DNA of 64,000 bases, from assembly GCF_003751635.1 (NCBI RefSeq), contig NZ_RJVI01000001.1:970726-1034725 (forward strand), in the 5' to 3' direction. This document shows positions 1 to 9,008 of the stretch, in pieces. The stretch is from Inmirania thermothiophila. Lineage in GTDB: Bacteria; Pseudomonadota; Gammaproteobacteria; DSM-100275. A program made the translations under genes and the position numbers. Numbering within the stretch: position 1 is the first letter of the stretch; the number at the start of each line of letters is the position of its first letter. The notes under the pieces were generated by a model that was not told the DNA's origin, ran no database searches, and saw only the letters and a program-made list of their open reading frames with translations.

Positions 1-1
1 C

Positions 2-562
2 ATGGACCGGCTCGGGATCGGGCGCGCGGCGCTCCTCGGCCACAGCATGGGCGGCAAGACCGCCATGACCCTGGCCCTGACCCGGCCCGAGCGGGTCGAG
101 CGCCTGGTGGTGGCCGACATCGCCCCCGTGCGCTACGGCCACAGCTTCGAGGACCTGCTGGCGGCCATGGAGTCGCTGGACCTGGGCCATCTGGGAAGCC
201 GGCGCGAGGCCGACGCGGGGCTTGCCGCGCACATCGGGGACGCCGCCCTGCGGGCCTTCCTGCTCACCAACCTCGACGGGCGCCCCGGGCAGTGGCGCTG
301 GCGCGTGGATCTGCCCGCCATCCACGCCGCGCTGCCGCAGCTGCTGGACTTTCCCGCGGTGATGCCGGGGCGGCCCTATCCGGGGCCGGCCCTCTTCGTC
401 GCCGGCGGCGCCTCCCACTACGTGCGGCCCGAGCACGAGGCGCGCATCCGCGCCCTCTTCCCGCAGGCGCGCATCGCGCGCATCGAGGGGGCGGGCCACT
501 GGCTCCACGCCGAGCGCCCCGAGGCCTTCCTCGCCCTCGTGGAGCCCTTCCTCGCGGCCTGA
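2..562 (+). CDS. Alpha/beta-fold hydrolase (YbfF-like esterase), 5' end missing
   Basis: This is the 3' part of an alpha/beta-hydrolase gene that starts before the window, so the first visible ATG is internal. The 186 visible residues hold the nucleophile elbow GHSMGGK (Ser15), DIAP with the probable acid Asp39, and a C-terminal GAGHW with His166. The GHSMGGK wording and spacing resemble YbfF-type acyl esterases of about 255-270 residues, so roughly 75-80 N-terminal residues are missing. The substrate cannot be read from sequence. The following gene starts 46 bp downstream on the same strand. Confidence 0.8.
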   Translation: MDRLGIGRAALLGHSMGGKTAMTLALTRPERVERLVVADIAPVRYGHSFEDLLAAMESLDLGHLGSRREADAGLAAHIGDAALRAFLLTNLDGRPGQWRWRVDLPAIHAALPQLLDFPAVMPGRPYPGPALFVAGGASHYVRPEHEARIRALFPQARIARIEGAGHWLHAERPEAFLALVEPFLAA

Positions 563-608
563 GGCGGCGGCTCAAGGCGCCGCCGCGCGCGCCGATAAGG
601 GGGGCGTG

Positions 609-1430
609 ATGCGAGCGATCCTCCTGGCAGTCCTGATCCTCGCCGCGGCGCCTGCACGGGCCCTGCAGAGCGTCTACGAGGCGCCCCTGGACGAGGCGGT
701 CTGGCGCGGCGGCGGCACCCCGGCGCGCTGCGAGCTGGTCCACCAGGTGCCGGGGTGGGGGCGGGTGCGCTTCGTCCACGAGGCGGGCGGGGGCCTGCGC
801 TTGCGGCTGGAACCTGCCGCCGCCGCACCCGTGCGCGTGGCGCTCGCGGCGGTGCCGCCGGAGTGGCGACCGGGGATGATGATCGAGGATCTCGCCGAGA
901 CCGCCCTCGCCGGGCGGCCGGCGGCGGCGGAGGTTGCGGGCGAGGCGGCCGGCCGTCTCCTCGCCCGCCTGGAGGCGGGGATCTACGGGCTTGCGAGCTA
1001 CGCCCGCGGCGGCGACGAGGTGATGGTCTTCCTCTCCGCGGTCCGCTTCGCCGACGGGCTCGAGGCCTTCCGCGCCTGCGAGGCGCGGCTGCTGCCCTGG
1101 TCCTTCGCCGAGGTGGCGCGGCGCGAGGTGCGCTTCGACAGCGGCAGCGCCGCGCCGCCGCCGGCGGCGCGGGCGGCGCTCGCGCCGCTTGCGCGCTGGG
1201 CGGCGGCCGACCCGGAGGTGCGGGTGCGGGTGGAGGCCTCGGCGGACCCGCGCGGGGATGCCCGTGCCAACCTCGCGCTGTCGCGCCGCCGCGCCGAGGC
1301 GGTGCGCACGCTGCTGGTCGCCCTCGGGGTGCCTGCGGCGCGCATCGAGCTCGTCCCCCGCGGCGAGGTGGCGGCGCCGCGCCCGCGCTGGGCGGCGGTG
1401 CGCCGGGCCGAGGTGCGGCTGCTGCGGTGA
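609..1430 (+). CDS. MotY-like flagellar protein with OmpA-type peptidoglycan-binding domain
   Basis: The predicted 273-residue exported protein has a Sec signal peptide of about 18 residues ending ARA. Its N-terminal domain has the MotY pattern ([21 protein letters not shown]). The C-terminal OmpA-like domain contains the helix [12 protein letters not shown] used for peptidoglycan binding. MotY stabilises the stator of sodium-type polar flagellar motors in the periplasm (family knowledge). ATG at 609 follows a purine-rich AAGGGG; GTG at 606 is an in-frame alternative. No other motility gene lies in the window, so the role rests on domain architecture alone. Confidence 0.75.
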   Translation: MRAILLAVLILAAAPARALQSVYEAPLDEAVWRGGGTPARCELVHQVPGWGRVRFVHEAGGGLRLRLEPAAAAPVRVALAAVPPEWRPGMMIEDLAETALAGRPAAAEVAGEAAGRLLARLEAGIYGLASYARGGDEVMVFLSAVRFADGLEAFRACEARLLPWSFAEVARREVRFDSGSAAPPPAARAALAPLARWAAADPEVRVRVEASADPRGDARANLALSRRRAEAVRTLLVALGVPAARIELVPRGEVAAPRPRWAAVRRAEVRLLR

Positions 1431-1445
1431 GGCCTGCCGCCGCCG

Positions 1446-1451
1446 TATAAT
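1446..1451 (+). promoter_or_regulatory. Candidate -10 element upstream of argG
   Basis: A perfect TATAAT hexamer lies in the 76-bp gap before argG, 55 bases ahead of its ATG. No good -35 hexamer is visible 16-18 bases upstream, where the sequence is GC-rich. This is a weak promoter call based on the -10 alone. Confidence 0.35.
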
Positions 1452-1506
1452 CCCCGCCTTCGCGCCCGCCGGCGCGCCTTCCCCATCGGACCGCGGAGCT
1501 GATCCC

Positions 1507-2724
1507 ATGAGCAAGATCCGGAAAGTGGTGCTCGCCTACTCGGGCGGCCTCGACACCTCGGTCATCCTCAAGTGGCTGCAGGACACCTACGGCTGCGAGG
1601 TGGTCACCTTCACCGCCGACATCGGCCAGGGCGAGGAGGTGGAGCCGGCCCGCGCCAAGGCCGAGGCCCTCGGCGTGCGCGAGATCTACATCGAGGACCT
1701 GCGCGAGCCGTTCGTGCGCGACTACGTCTTCCCCATGTTCCGGGCCAACGCCGTCTATGAGGGCGAGTACCTGCTCGGCACCTCCATCGCGCGGCCGCTG
1801 ATCGCCAAGCGCCTGGTGGAGATCGCCGAGGAGACCGGCGCCGACGCCATCGCCCACGGCGCCACGGGCAAGGGCAACGACCAGGTCCGCTTCGAGCTCA
1901 CCGCCTACGCCCTCAAGCCCGACATCCGCATCATCGCGCCGTGGCGCGAGTGGGACCTCACCTCGCGCGAGAAGCTGCTCGCCTACGCCGAGGCTCACGG
2001 CATCCCGGTGGAGCGCAAGCCGGGCGGCGGCTCGCCCTACTCCATGGACGCCAACCTGCTCCACATCTCCTACGAGGGCGGCGTCCTGGAGGATCCCTGG
2101 GCCGAGCCCGAGCCCGACATGTGGCGCTGGACCCGCGCGCCGGAGCAGGCCCCGGACGAGCCCCGCTACCTGGAGCTGACCTTCCGCCGCGGCGACGCGG
2201 TGGCGGTGGACGGCGAGGAGATGACGCCCGCCGGCGTGCTCGCGACCCTCAACCGCATCGGCGCCGAGCACGGCATCGGCCGCATCGACATCGTCGAGAA
2301 CCGCTACGTGGGCATGAAGTCGCGCGGCTGCTACGAGACCCCCGGCGGCACCATCCTGCTCAAGGCCCACCGCGCCATGGAGTCCATCACCCTCGACCGC
2401 GAGGTGGCCCACCTCAAGGACGAGCTGATGCCGCGCTACGCCAGCCTCATCTACAACGGCTACTGGTTCAGCCCCGAGCGGGAGATGCTCCAGCGCATGA
2501 TCGACGCCTCCCAGGAGTGCGTCAACGGCGTCGTGCGGCTCAAGCTCTACAAGGGCAGCGTCCAGGTGGTGGGGCGCCGCTCCGACCGCGACAGCCTCTT
2601 CGACGCCACCGTGGCCACCTTCGAGGACGACGCCGGCGCCTACGACCAGGCCGACGCCGCGGGCTTCATCCGGCTCAACGCCCTGCGCCTTCGCATCGGC
2701 GCGCGCCGGCGCGGGCGGCGCTGA
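1507..2724 (+). CDS. argG: Argininosuccinate synthase
   Basis: The 405-residue protein condenses citrulline and aspartate with ATP to give argininosuccinate, the penultimate step of arginine synthesis. The N-type ATP pyrophosphatase loop AYSGGLDTS is at residues 10-18. Further conserved segments are [20 protein letters not shown] and [13 protein letters not shown]. Length equals that of typical bacterial ArgG. The ATG start gives [14 protein letters not shown]; a much longer in-frame extension upstream has no conserved sequence and was discarded. No other arginine gene is nearby. Confidence 0.98.
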   Translation: MSKIRKVVLAYSGGLDTSVILKWLQDTYGCEVVTFTADIGQGEEVEPARAKAEALGVREIYIEDLREPFVRDYVFPMFRANAVYEGEYLLGTSIARPLIAKRLVEIAEETGADAIAHGATGKGNDQVRFELTAYALKPDIRIIAPWREWDLTSREKLLAYAEAHGIPVERKPGGGSPYSMDANLLHISYEGGVLEDPWAEPEPDMWRWTRAPEQAPDEPRYLELTFRRGDAVAVDGEEMTPAGVLATLNRIGAEHGIGRIDIVENRYVGMKSRGCYETPGGTILLKAHRAMESITLDREVAHLKDELMPRYASLIYNGYWFSPEREMLQRMIDASQECVNGVVRLKLYKGSVQVVGRRSDRDSLFDATVATFEDDAGAYDQADAAGFIRLNALRLRIGARRRGRR

Positions 2725-2729
2725 CGGGC

Positions 2730-3152
2730 GTGGCCCTGCGGCGCACGCGCTTCGAGGACCTGCGCCCGGGGCAGCGGGCCTCGGTGACCAAGACGGTCAC
2801 CGAGGCCGACCTCGAGCGCTTCATCGCCATCACCGGCGACACCAACCCCCTGCACACGGACGAGGCCTTCGCCGCCGCGACCCGCTTCGGCGGGCGGATC
2901 GTGCACGGGATGCTCACCGCCTCGCTGCTCTCCACCCTGGTGGGGATGCACATCCCGGGCACGGGTGCGGTCTACCGCAGCCAGCGCATGGCGTTCCTGC
3001 GCCCGGTGCGCATCGGCGACACCCTCACCGCCTGGATCGAGGTGATCGCGGCGGACCCCGCGCGCAACCGCGTGCGCCTCGCCACCTGGATCGAGAACCA
3101 GCACGGCGAGCGGGTGCTGGAGGGCGAGGCCGAGGCGGGCCTGCTACGCTGA
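2730..3152 (+). CDS. phaJ: MaoC-like (R)-specific enoyl-CoA hydratase
   Basis: The 140-residue hot-dog-fold protein has the hydratase-2 signature GDTNPLHTD, giving the catalytic Asp and His pair, followed by GGRIVHGML. PhaJ enzymes hydrate trans-2-enoyl-CoA to (R)-3-hydroxyacyl-CoA and can feed fatty-acid intermediates into PHA synthesis. The assignment fits the PHA cluster 15 kb away but is not proven by proximity. GTG at 2730 starts 5 bp after argG, so the two are probably cotranscribed. A general MaoC hydratase with another substrate remains possible. Confidence 0.8.
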   Translation: MALRRTRFEDLRPGQRASVTKTVTEADLERFIAITGDTNPLHTDEAFAAATRFGGRIVHGMLTASLLSTLVGMHIPGTGAVYRSQRMAFLRPVRIGDTLTAWIEVIAADPARNRVRLATWIENQHGERVLEGEAEAGLLR

Positions 3153-3184
3153 GGCGCAGGGGCCCGCACCAGGGAGGGACGGAG

Positions 3185-4141
3185 ATGGCGGCCAAGCGCA
3201 TCCTGCTCGTCCACGGCCTCGCCTCGAAGCCGCCGGCGCGGGATCTGCACGCCCTCTGGACGCGCTGCCTCACGGCCAACCTGCGCGCGGAGGCGCCGCA
3301 GGCCGTGGCCTCGCTCGGGCGCGCCGACCTCGAGGCGCTGTTCGAGACCGTCTACTGGGCCAACGCGGTGCCGAGCCACCTGGAGGATCCGCCGGAGGCG
3401 GTGGCGGCGCTGCGCCGCGCGGTGGACCGCGTCATCCGCGAGCGCCGCCGCCGCGGCGGCGACTTCCACATCCGTCCCGGCGCGCGGTTCAAGGCCTTCG
3501 TCAAGGACCGGGCGGTGGATCTGGTGGACGCCCTGAGCACCGCCCTCACCATCAAGGACGAGGTGGTGCAGAAGGTGCTGGAGGAGGTACGCCTCTACGC
3601 CCACGACCAGTACGTGGCCGACCGCATCCGCGCGCCCCTGGAGCAGGCCCTGCGCCGGGCCTGGGACGAGGGCGCCGAGGTCGCCGTCCTCGCCCACAGC
3701 ATGGGCACCTTCGTCGCCTACGACGTGCTCTGGCGCTTCTCCTGGCGCAGCGAACCGGAGTACGCCGCCTACCGCGACCGCCGCGTCGCCCTCTTCGCCA
3801 CCCTGGGCAGCCCCCTCGGCGACCGCGAGGTGCAGCGGCTGCTCTTCGGCGAGCGCTACCGCGGCGAGGCGCGCCGCTTCCCGGTCAACGTGCGCCGCTG
3901 GCACAACTACGCCGCCCTCGGCGACATCGTCGCCCACGACTCGACGCTGACCGACGACTTCTTCGCGCCCATGCGCAGCCTGGGCCTGCTGGGGCCGGAG
4001 GAGGAGGCCACCCGCGACTACGTCCGCCTCGCCAATCCCTACGTCAGCCCCCGCACCGGCCGTCCCAATCCCCACAAGAGCTACGGCTACCTGGTCCAGC
4101 CCAAGCTCGCCAAGTGGCTGGGCCGCTTCCTGGAGGCGTAG
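3185..4141 (+). CDS. Alpha/beta-hydrolase-like protein of unknown substrate
   Basis: The 318-residue protein opens with KRILLVHGLASKP, the oxyanion strand of alpha/beta hydrolases. It has a lipase-type elbow AHSMGTF near residue 177, a later acid candidate in the GDIVAHDS segment, and a possible C-terminal His in NPHKSYGYL. There is no signal peptide, so it is probably cytoplasmic. A long helical insert between the first strand and the elbow, rich in charged residues, separates it from simple esterases. The ATG is preceded by GGGAGGGACGGAG, a strong ribosome site. I do not recognise a named family. Confidence 0.6.
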   Translation: MAAKRILLVHGLASKPPARDLHALWTRCLTANLRAEAPQAVASLGRADLEALFETVYWANAVPSHLEDPPEAVAALRRAVDRVIRERRRRGGDFHIRPGARFKAFVKDRAVDLVDALSTALTIKDEVVQKVLEEVRLYAHDQYVADRIRAPLEQALRRAWDEGAEVAVLAHSMGTFVAYDVLWRFSWRSEPEYAAYRDRRVALFATLGSPLGDREVQRLLFGERYRGEARRFPVNVRRWHNYAALGDIVAHDSTLTDDFFAPMRSLGLLGPEEEATRDYVRLANPYVSPRTGRPNPHKSYGYLVQPKLAKWLGRFLEA

Positions 4142-4147
4142 CCGGCC

Positions 4148-4516
4148 GTGGGCGACGTCCTGCCCTGGATCGTCGGCGTCCTGGCGGCGCTGGTGGCGGG
4201 CCTGCAGCTTGCGCTGTGGTGGCGCATGCGCCGCGCCGTGGGGCGGCGCCTCGAGGGCCTGCCGGCAGGGCGCAGGCTCTACTACTTCCACAGCCCGCGG
4301 TGCGGGCCCTGCCGCGGGGTGACGCCGGTGGTGGCGCGGCTTGCCGCCGAGCGCGGCGACGTCGAGCTGGTGGACGTGAGCGCCGAGCCGGAGACGGCGC
4401 GCCGCTTCGGCGTGCTGGCCACGCCCGCCTTCGTCCTCGTGGAGGGCGGCCGCGTCGTGCAGGTGCTGGTGGGGGCGCAGTCGGAGCGCAGGCTGCGCGC
4501 CCTGCTCGGGGCCTGA
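4148..4516 (+). CDS. Membrane-anchored thioredoxin-like protein
   Basis: The 122-residue protein has one N-terminal transmembrane helix (residues about 6-25, VGVLAALVAGLQLALWW) and a thioredoxin fold. The active site is CGPC in SPRCGPCRGV, with a downstream ATPAF cis-proline loop. It probably acts as a membrane-tethered disulfide reductase. Which face of the membrane the domain occupies is unclear; the positive RMRR after the helix would favour the cytoplasm. GTG at 4148 is 6 bp after the preceding stop, so it is likely cotranscribed with the hydrolase. Confidence 0.75.
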   Translation: MGDVLPWIVGVLAALVAGLQLALWWRMRRAVGRRLEGLPAGRRLYYFHSPRCGPCRGVTPVVARLAAERGDVELVDVSAEPETARRFGVLATPAFVLVEGGRVVQVLVGAQSERRLRALLGA

Positions 4517-4521
4517 GGCCC

Positions 4522-5583
4522 TCAGGCGAGCGCCGAGGCGACGGCGCGCGCCACCTCCGCGGTGCCCGCGTTGCCGCCGAGATCGGGGGTGCGCGGGCCG
4601 CCCTCGGCGAGGACCTGCGCCACCGCCGCTTCCACCGCGTCCGCCGCGCGCGCCTGCCCGAGGTGGCGCAGCATCATCGCCCCGGAGAGGATCTGCGCCA
4701 TGGGGTTGGCGATGCCCCGCCCGGCGATGTCGGGGGCCGAGCCGTGCACCGGCTCGAACATGGACGGGTGCTCGCGCTCGGGGTTGAGGTTGGCCGAGGG
4801 GGCAAGGCCGATGCTCCCGGTCACCGCCGCCGAGAGGTCGGAGAGGATGTCGCCGAAGAGGTTGCTCGCGACGACCACGTCGAAGCGCTCGGGGCGCTGC
4901 ACGAAGTGGGCGGCGAGGATGTCGATGTGGTACTGCTCCACCGCCACCTGGGGGAAGTCGCGGGCGACGGCGGCGACGCGCTCGTCCCAGAAGGGCATGG
5001 TGTGGACGATGCCGTTGGACTTGGTGGCCGAGGTGAGGCGGCCGCGCCGCGCGGCGGCGAGCGCGAAGGCGTAGCGCAGGACGCGGTCCACCCCGCGGCG
5101 GGTGAAGACCGCCTCCTGCACCGCCATCTCCTCCTCGGTGCCGGGATAGAGGCGGCCGCCGATCTCGGAGTACTCGCCCTCGTTGTTCTCGCGCACGATG
5201 ACCATGTCGATGCCGCCGGCGGGCACGGCGGCGAGCGGCGAGGGCACGCCCGGGAGGAGGCGGGCCGGGCGCAGGTTGACGTACTGGCGGAAGCGCCGGC
5301 GGATCGGGATCAGCAGCCCCCACAGCGAGACGTGGTCCGGCACGCGGGGATCGCCCACGGCGCCGAGGAAGATGGCGTCGAGGTCCGCGAGCGCCTCCAG
5401 GCCGTCGGCGGGCAGCATCGCCCCGGTGCGCAGCAGCCGCTCGCAGCCCCAGTCGAGCTCCTCCCAGCGCAGGGCGAAGCCGAAGCGGCGCGCCGCCGCC
5501 TCGAGCACCTCGGCCGCGGCCGGGACCACCTCGCGGCCGATGCCGTCGCCGGGGATCAGGGCGATGCGGTGGACGACATCCAT
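4522..5583 (-). CDS. ttuC: Tartrate/D-malate dehydrogenase-type decarboxylating dehydrogenase
   Basis: The 353-residue protein belongs to the isopropylmalate/isocitrate dehydrogenase superfamily. Visible markers are IALIPGDGIG at the N-terminus, the REN(N)EGEYS loop, the active-site Lys and Asn in TSATKSNG, the metal-binding Asp residues in ASNLFGDILSDL, and the NAD-site EPVHGSAPD. The REN-N-EGEYSEIGGR wording and the HVSLWGLLIPIRR helix are typical of tartrate dehydrogenase/decarboxylase (TtuC, also D-malate dehydrogenase DmlA) rather than LeuB. It would oxidise tartrate or D-malate with NAD. Its stop faces the preceding + strand gene 5 bp away. Confidence 0.82.
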   Translation of the reverse strand: MDVVHRIALIPGDGIGREVVPAAAEVLEAAARRFGFALRWEELDWGCERLLRTGAMLPADGLEALADLDAIFLGAVGDPRVPDHVSLWGLLIPIRRRFRQYVNLRPARLLPGVPSPLAAVPAGGIDMVIVRENNEGEYSEIGGRLYPGTEEEMAVQEAVFTRRGVDRVLRYAFALAAARRGRLTSATKSNGIVHTMPFWDERVAAVARDFPQVAVEQYHIDILAAHFVQRPERFDVVVASNLFGDILSDLSAAVTGSIGLAPSANLNPEREHPSMFEPVHGSAPDIAGRGIANPMAQILSGAMMLRHLGQARAADAVEAAVAQVLAEGGPRTPDLGGNAGTAEVARAVASALA

Positions 5584-5593
5584 GGCGGTCTCC

Positions 5594-7125
5594 TCAGCCC
5601 GGATCGGCGGCGAGGTCGCGCCACAGCGCGGGATCCGGCTGCGGTGGCGGGTAGAGGCGGTCGAGGGGCACCGAGATCCCCCGCTCGGTGACCACGCGGG
5701 CATGGAACCGGCGCAGGGCGCGCGGCTCGGGGACGCCGCAGGCGTGGGCGATCACGCCCACCTCGCGCACCATGTTGCGGACATAGTTGGCCACGCGCCG
5801 CGCCTTGTCCTCGGGCACCAGGCCGCGCTGCAGGCACGAGTTGTGGGTGGTGATCCCGGTGGGGCAGGTGTCGCGGTTGCACTGCATGGCCCGGATGCAG
5901 CCGAGGGCGAACATGAAGCCGCGGGCGGAGACGGCGAAGTCGGCGCCCACGCACAGGGCCCAGGCCACCTCCACGGGCGTGACGAGCTTGCCCGAGGCGA
6001 TGACGCGGACGCGATCCCGAAGGCCCCACAGCGTCAGCCGGTCCACCAGCAGCGGCAGGGCCTCGCGCAGCGGCAGGCCCATGTTGTCGGCGAGGCTCAT
6101 GGGGGCGGCGCCGGTGCCGCCCTCGGCACCGTCCACGGTGATGAAGTCGGGGGCGGATGCGATGCCACGGCGGTGGATCTCGGCAAAGAGCTCGTCGAGC
6201 CAGCCCCAGGCGCCCAGCACCGCCTTGAAGCCCACCGGCTTGCCCGTGACCTGCCGCACCCGGGCGATCATGTCCAGGAGATCGGCGGTGCTGTCGATCT
6301 CGGGGTGGCGGTTGGGGCTGATGGAGTCGCGATGCGGCGGGATGCCGCGGATGCGGGCGATCTCCTCGGTCACCTTCACCGCCGGGAGGATGCCGCCCTT
6401 GCCGGGCTTGGCGCCCTGGGAGAGCTTGATCTCGAACATGCGCACGCGCTCGCGGGCGGCGAGCTCGCGCAGCCGTGCCTCCGACAGCCGCCCGTGCGCG
6501 TCGCGCACGCCGTACTCGGCGGTGCCGATCTGGAAGACGAGGTCGCAGCCCCCCTCCAGGTGGTAGGGCGAGAGGCCGCCCTCGCCGGTGTTGAGCCAGC
6601 AGCCGGCCTCGGCGGCGCCGCGCGAGAGTGCCCGGACCGCCGGGCGCGACAGGGCCCCGTAGCTCATCCCCGAGATGTTGAACAGGCTGCGCGTGTGTAG
6701 GGCGTGGGGCAGTCGGGCCCGATGGTGACCTCGCGCGGTGCGACCGCGTCCGTCTCCAGGGTCGGATAGGGGCAGTTGACGAAGAACACCGTGCCCACCG
6801 GCCGCAGGTCCCGGGTCGAGCCGAAGGCCTGGGTGGTGTCCACGTTCTTGGCCGCGCGGTAGACCCAGCCCCGCTCGGCGCGGTTGAAGGGCAGCTCCTC
6901 GCGGTCCATGGCGAAGAAGTACTGCCGGAAGAACATCCCCAGGTGCTCGAACCAGTAGCGGAAGCGCCCGATGACCGGATAGTTGCGCCGGATGGCGTGG
7001 CGGGTCTGGGTCACGTCGATGACGTAGAGGACCACGACGCCGAGCACGCCGAGCCCGATCACGAACACGAACAGCGCCGCCAGGATCTCCACCGCGGCAA
7101 GGCCGAACTGCTGCCAATCGCTCAC
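5594..7125 (-). pseudogene. Glutamate-synthase-like FMN protein, interrupted by a frameshift
   Basis: Two reading frames together encode one protein of about 510 residues. The N-terminal part starts at GTG 7125 behind a GGAGGA site. It has a transmembrane helix (AALFVFVIGLGVLGVVVLYVI) and runs to GPDCPTPYTR, then hits a stop at 6664. Frame changes between about 6687 and 6697, after which the second frame continues with SLFNISGMSYGALS, NTGEGGLSPYHLEGG and VDGAEGGTGAAP. These are the FMN-binding barrel of the GltB-like glutamate synthase family. One base appears missing in a GCGCGC run. The protein may be lost, split, or intact if the base is a sequencing error. Confidence 0.8.
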
Positions 7126-7177
7126 CTGTGCTCCTCCCGTGCCGTCCGCCCGGCGGACCGGGTGCGGACCCCGGGTC

Positions 7178-7612
7178 TCACCCGCCCTCGTCCAGCAGCC
7201 CCCGCAGGCAGGCCAGATAGTCCGCCTCGTCGGGCTCGCGGCCGGCCTGCTGGGCCTCCCAGACGGTGCGTGCAAGGCACTCCATCATGCGGTGCTCGGC
7301 GGCGTGGGCGTCGGGCGAGCGCGCGAGCAGCCGCCGGTAGAGCGCCACGATGCCGCGGGGGCGGTCGGTGGCGAGCTGCTCCTCCAGCGCCAGGTGCAGC
7401 GACAGGTGCAGGAACGGGTTCGCCTCGCCCAGCTCGGCGTGGAAGTCGCGTGCGAGCGCCTCCTCGTCCTCCAGCCAGCGGTGGTACTCGGGGTGGCGGG
7501 CGACGACGCCCGCGATCTGGCGCTGCAGCGGCTCCAGCGGCTCGCCCGCGCAGTGTCTGCGCCAGGCCTCGCGGAAGTAGCGGCGAAGCCGCGTGCGGTC
7601 GGTGGTGAACAC
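7178..7612 (-). CDS. DUF1841 family protein
   Basis: The 144-residue cytoplasmic protein is mostly helical and matches the DUF1841 pattern: RRYFREAWRRH near the start, HPEYHRWLED, NPFLHLSLHLALEEQL and HRMMECLARTVWEAQ. The conserved HLSLHLALEEQ segment and closing acidic tail are typical of the family. No biochemical function is known. The GTG start at 7612 follows AGAGGAGC. It sits between nth and the FMN protein, and in many gammaproteobacteria this family also lies near nth or rnf, so the linkage may be ancestral. Confidence 0.8.
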   Translation of the reverse strand: MFTTDRTRLRRYFREAWRRHCAGEPLEPLQRQIAGVVARHPEYHRWLEDEEALARDFHAELGEANPFLHLSLHLALEEQLATDRPRGIVALYRRLLARSPDAHAAEHRMMECLARTVWEAQQAGREPDEADYLACLRGLLDEGG

Positions 7613-7672
7613 GCTCCTCTCCCCCAGGGGATCCGCGGCGAAAGGTAGGCCTTTGCCGCCCCGGCGTCCAGC

Positions 7673-8311
7673 TCAGCCGGGCGCCGCCTTGCCCTCCCAG
7701 GCGCAGAGGTCGGCCACGGGGCAGGCGCCGCAGCGCGGGCGGCGCGCGGTGCAGACGTAGCGCCCGTGCAGGATCAGCCAGTGGTGGGCGTGGCGGCGGA
7801 AGGTCTCCGGCACCACCTCCAGCAGCCGGCGCTCCACCTCCCGCGGCGTGCGCCCGGGGGCGAGGCCGGTGCGGTTGGCGACGCGGAAGATGTGGGTGTC
7901 GACGGCGATGGTGGGCTCGCCGAAGGCGACGTTGAGGACGACGTTGGCGGTCTTGCGTCCGACCCCGGGCAGGGCCTCCAGGGCCTCGCGCGAGCGCGGC
8001 ACCTCGCCGCCGTGGCGCTCGAGGAGGATGCGGCAGGTGGCGAGGATGTTGCGCGCCTTGCTGTTGTGCAGGCCGATGTGGCGGATGTGCCGCCGCAGCC
8101 CCTCCTCGCCGAGGGCGAGCATCTTCTCCGGGGTGTCGGCGACGCGGAACAGGGTCTCGGTGGCCTTGTTGACGGAGGCGTCGGTGGCCTGGGCCGAGAG
8201 GATCACCGCCACCAGGAGCTCGAAGGGGGTGCGGTAGCGGAGCTCGCTGCGCGGCTCCGGCCGCTCGGCGCGCAGGCGCGAGAAGAACGTCCGGACCGCC
8301 TCCGGGGGCAC
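7673..8311 (-). CDS. nth: Endonuclease III (DNA glycosylase/AP lyase)
   Basis: The 212-residue base-excision repair enzyme removes oxidised pyrimidines and cleaves the abasic site. The helix-hairpin-helix is LPGVGRKTANVV, including the catalytic Lys; the catalytic Asp is in VDTHIFRV. The C-terminal four-cysteine [4Fe-4S] motif, C-x6-C-x2-C-x5-C, is complete in CTARRPRCGACPVADLC. It lies directly downstream of rnfE with a 4-bp gap, reproducing the rsxABCDGE-nth order of enterobacteria. Confidence 0.97.
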   Translation of the reverse strand: MPPEAVRTFFSRLRAERPEPRSELRYRTPFELLVAVILSAQATDASVNKATETLFRVADTPEKMLALGEEGLRRHIRHIGLHNSKARNILATCRILLERHGGEVPRSREALEALPGVGRKTANVVLNVAFGEPTIAVDTHIFRVANRTGLAPGRTPREVERRLLEVVPETFRRHAHHWLILHGRYVCTARRPRCGACPVADLCAWEGKAAPG

Positions 8312-8315
8312 CGCC

Positions 8316-9008
8316 TCAGCCGGCCTCCGGCGCCGGGGCGGCGACCGCGACGGCGGCCGTGCGGCGCCGGGCGGCGCGGCGGTCGATGACGTTCTTCAGG
8401 GCGATGAGCAGCCCCATGCCGAGGAAGGCCCCCGGGGGCAGGATCGCCACCAGGAAGCCCCGGTAGTCGGGGATGACGGTGATCTCGAGCCCCGCCAGGG
8501 CCTCGCCGAACATCACGCCCATCTGGCTGAACAGCGTGCCCTGACCCACCACCTCGCGCAGCCCGCCGAGCGTCACCAGCACCGCGGTGAAGCCGAGGCC
8601 CATGGCGAGCCCGTCGAGGGCGGCGGGTAGGACGCGGTTGCGCGAGGCGAAGGCCTCGGCGCGGCCGATGATGGTGCAGTTGGTGACGATGAGGGGGACG
8701 AAGATGCCGAGCACCTTGTAGAGGTCGTAGAACCAGGCGTTCATGAGGAGCTCGACGGCGGTGACGAAGGAGGCGATCACGAGCACGTAGACCGGGATGC
8801 GCACCTCGGGCCGCACCAGCCCCCGGATCAGCGACACGGTCACGTTGGAGGCGACGAGCACCGCGGTGGTCGCAAGCCCCATCCCGAGCCCGTTGGCCAC
8901 CGAGCCGGTGACCGCGAGCAGCGGGCACAGGCCCAGGATCTGCACCAGGGCGGGGTTGTTGTGCCAGAGGCCGTCGGCGAGGAGGCGGCCGTAGCGCGTC
9001 TCAGCCAT
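8316..9008 (-). CDS. rnfE: Rnf electron transport complex subunit E
   Basis: The 230-residue inner-membrane subunit has about six transmembrane helices and is related to RnfA in inverted topology. Conserved stretches include [17 protein letters not shown] and [16 protein letters not shown], each with a cysteine proposed to ligate an intramembrane iron-sulfur cluster between RnfA and RnfE. It carries electrons across the membrane in the ferredoxin:NAD oxidoreductase. The start overlaps the end of rnfG by 8 bp, so translation is probably coupled. The Ala-rich C-terminal tail is not conserved. Confidence 0.97.
   Translation of the reverse strand: MAETRYGRLLADGLWHNNPALVQILGLCPLLAVTGSVANGLGMGLATTAVLVASNVTVSLIRGLVRPEVRIPVYVLVIASFVTAVELLMNAWFYDLYKVLGIFVPLIVTNCTIIGRAEAFASRNRVLPAALDGLAMGLGFTAVLVTLGGLREVVGQGTLFSQMGVMFGEALAGLEITVIPDYRGFLVAILPPGAFLGMGLLIALKNVIDRRAARRRTAAVAVAAPAPEAG

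Noticed and set aside
264-2412. Very long open frames antisense to argG and its neighbours, and similar frames throughout the window
   Set aside because: High G+C removes stop codons from other frames. These products are Arg/Pro/Ala-rich, have no conserved motifs and overlap well-conserved genes on the other strand.
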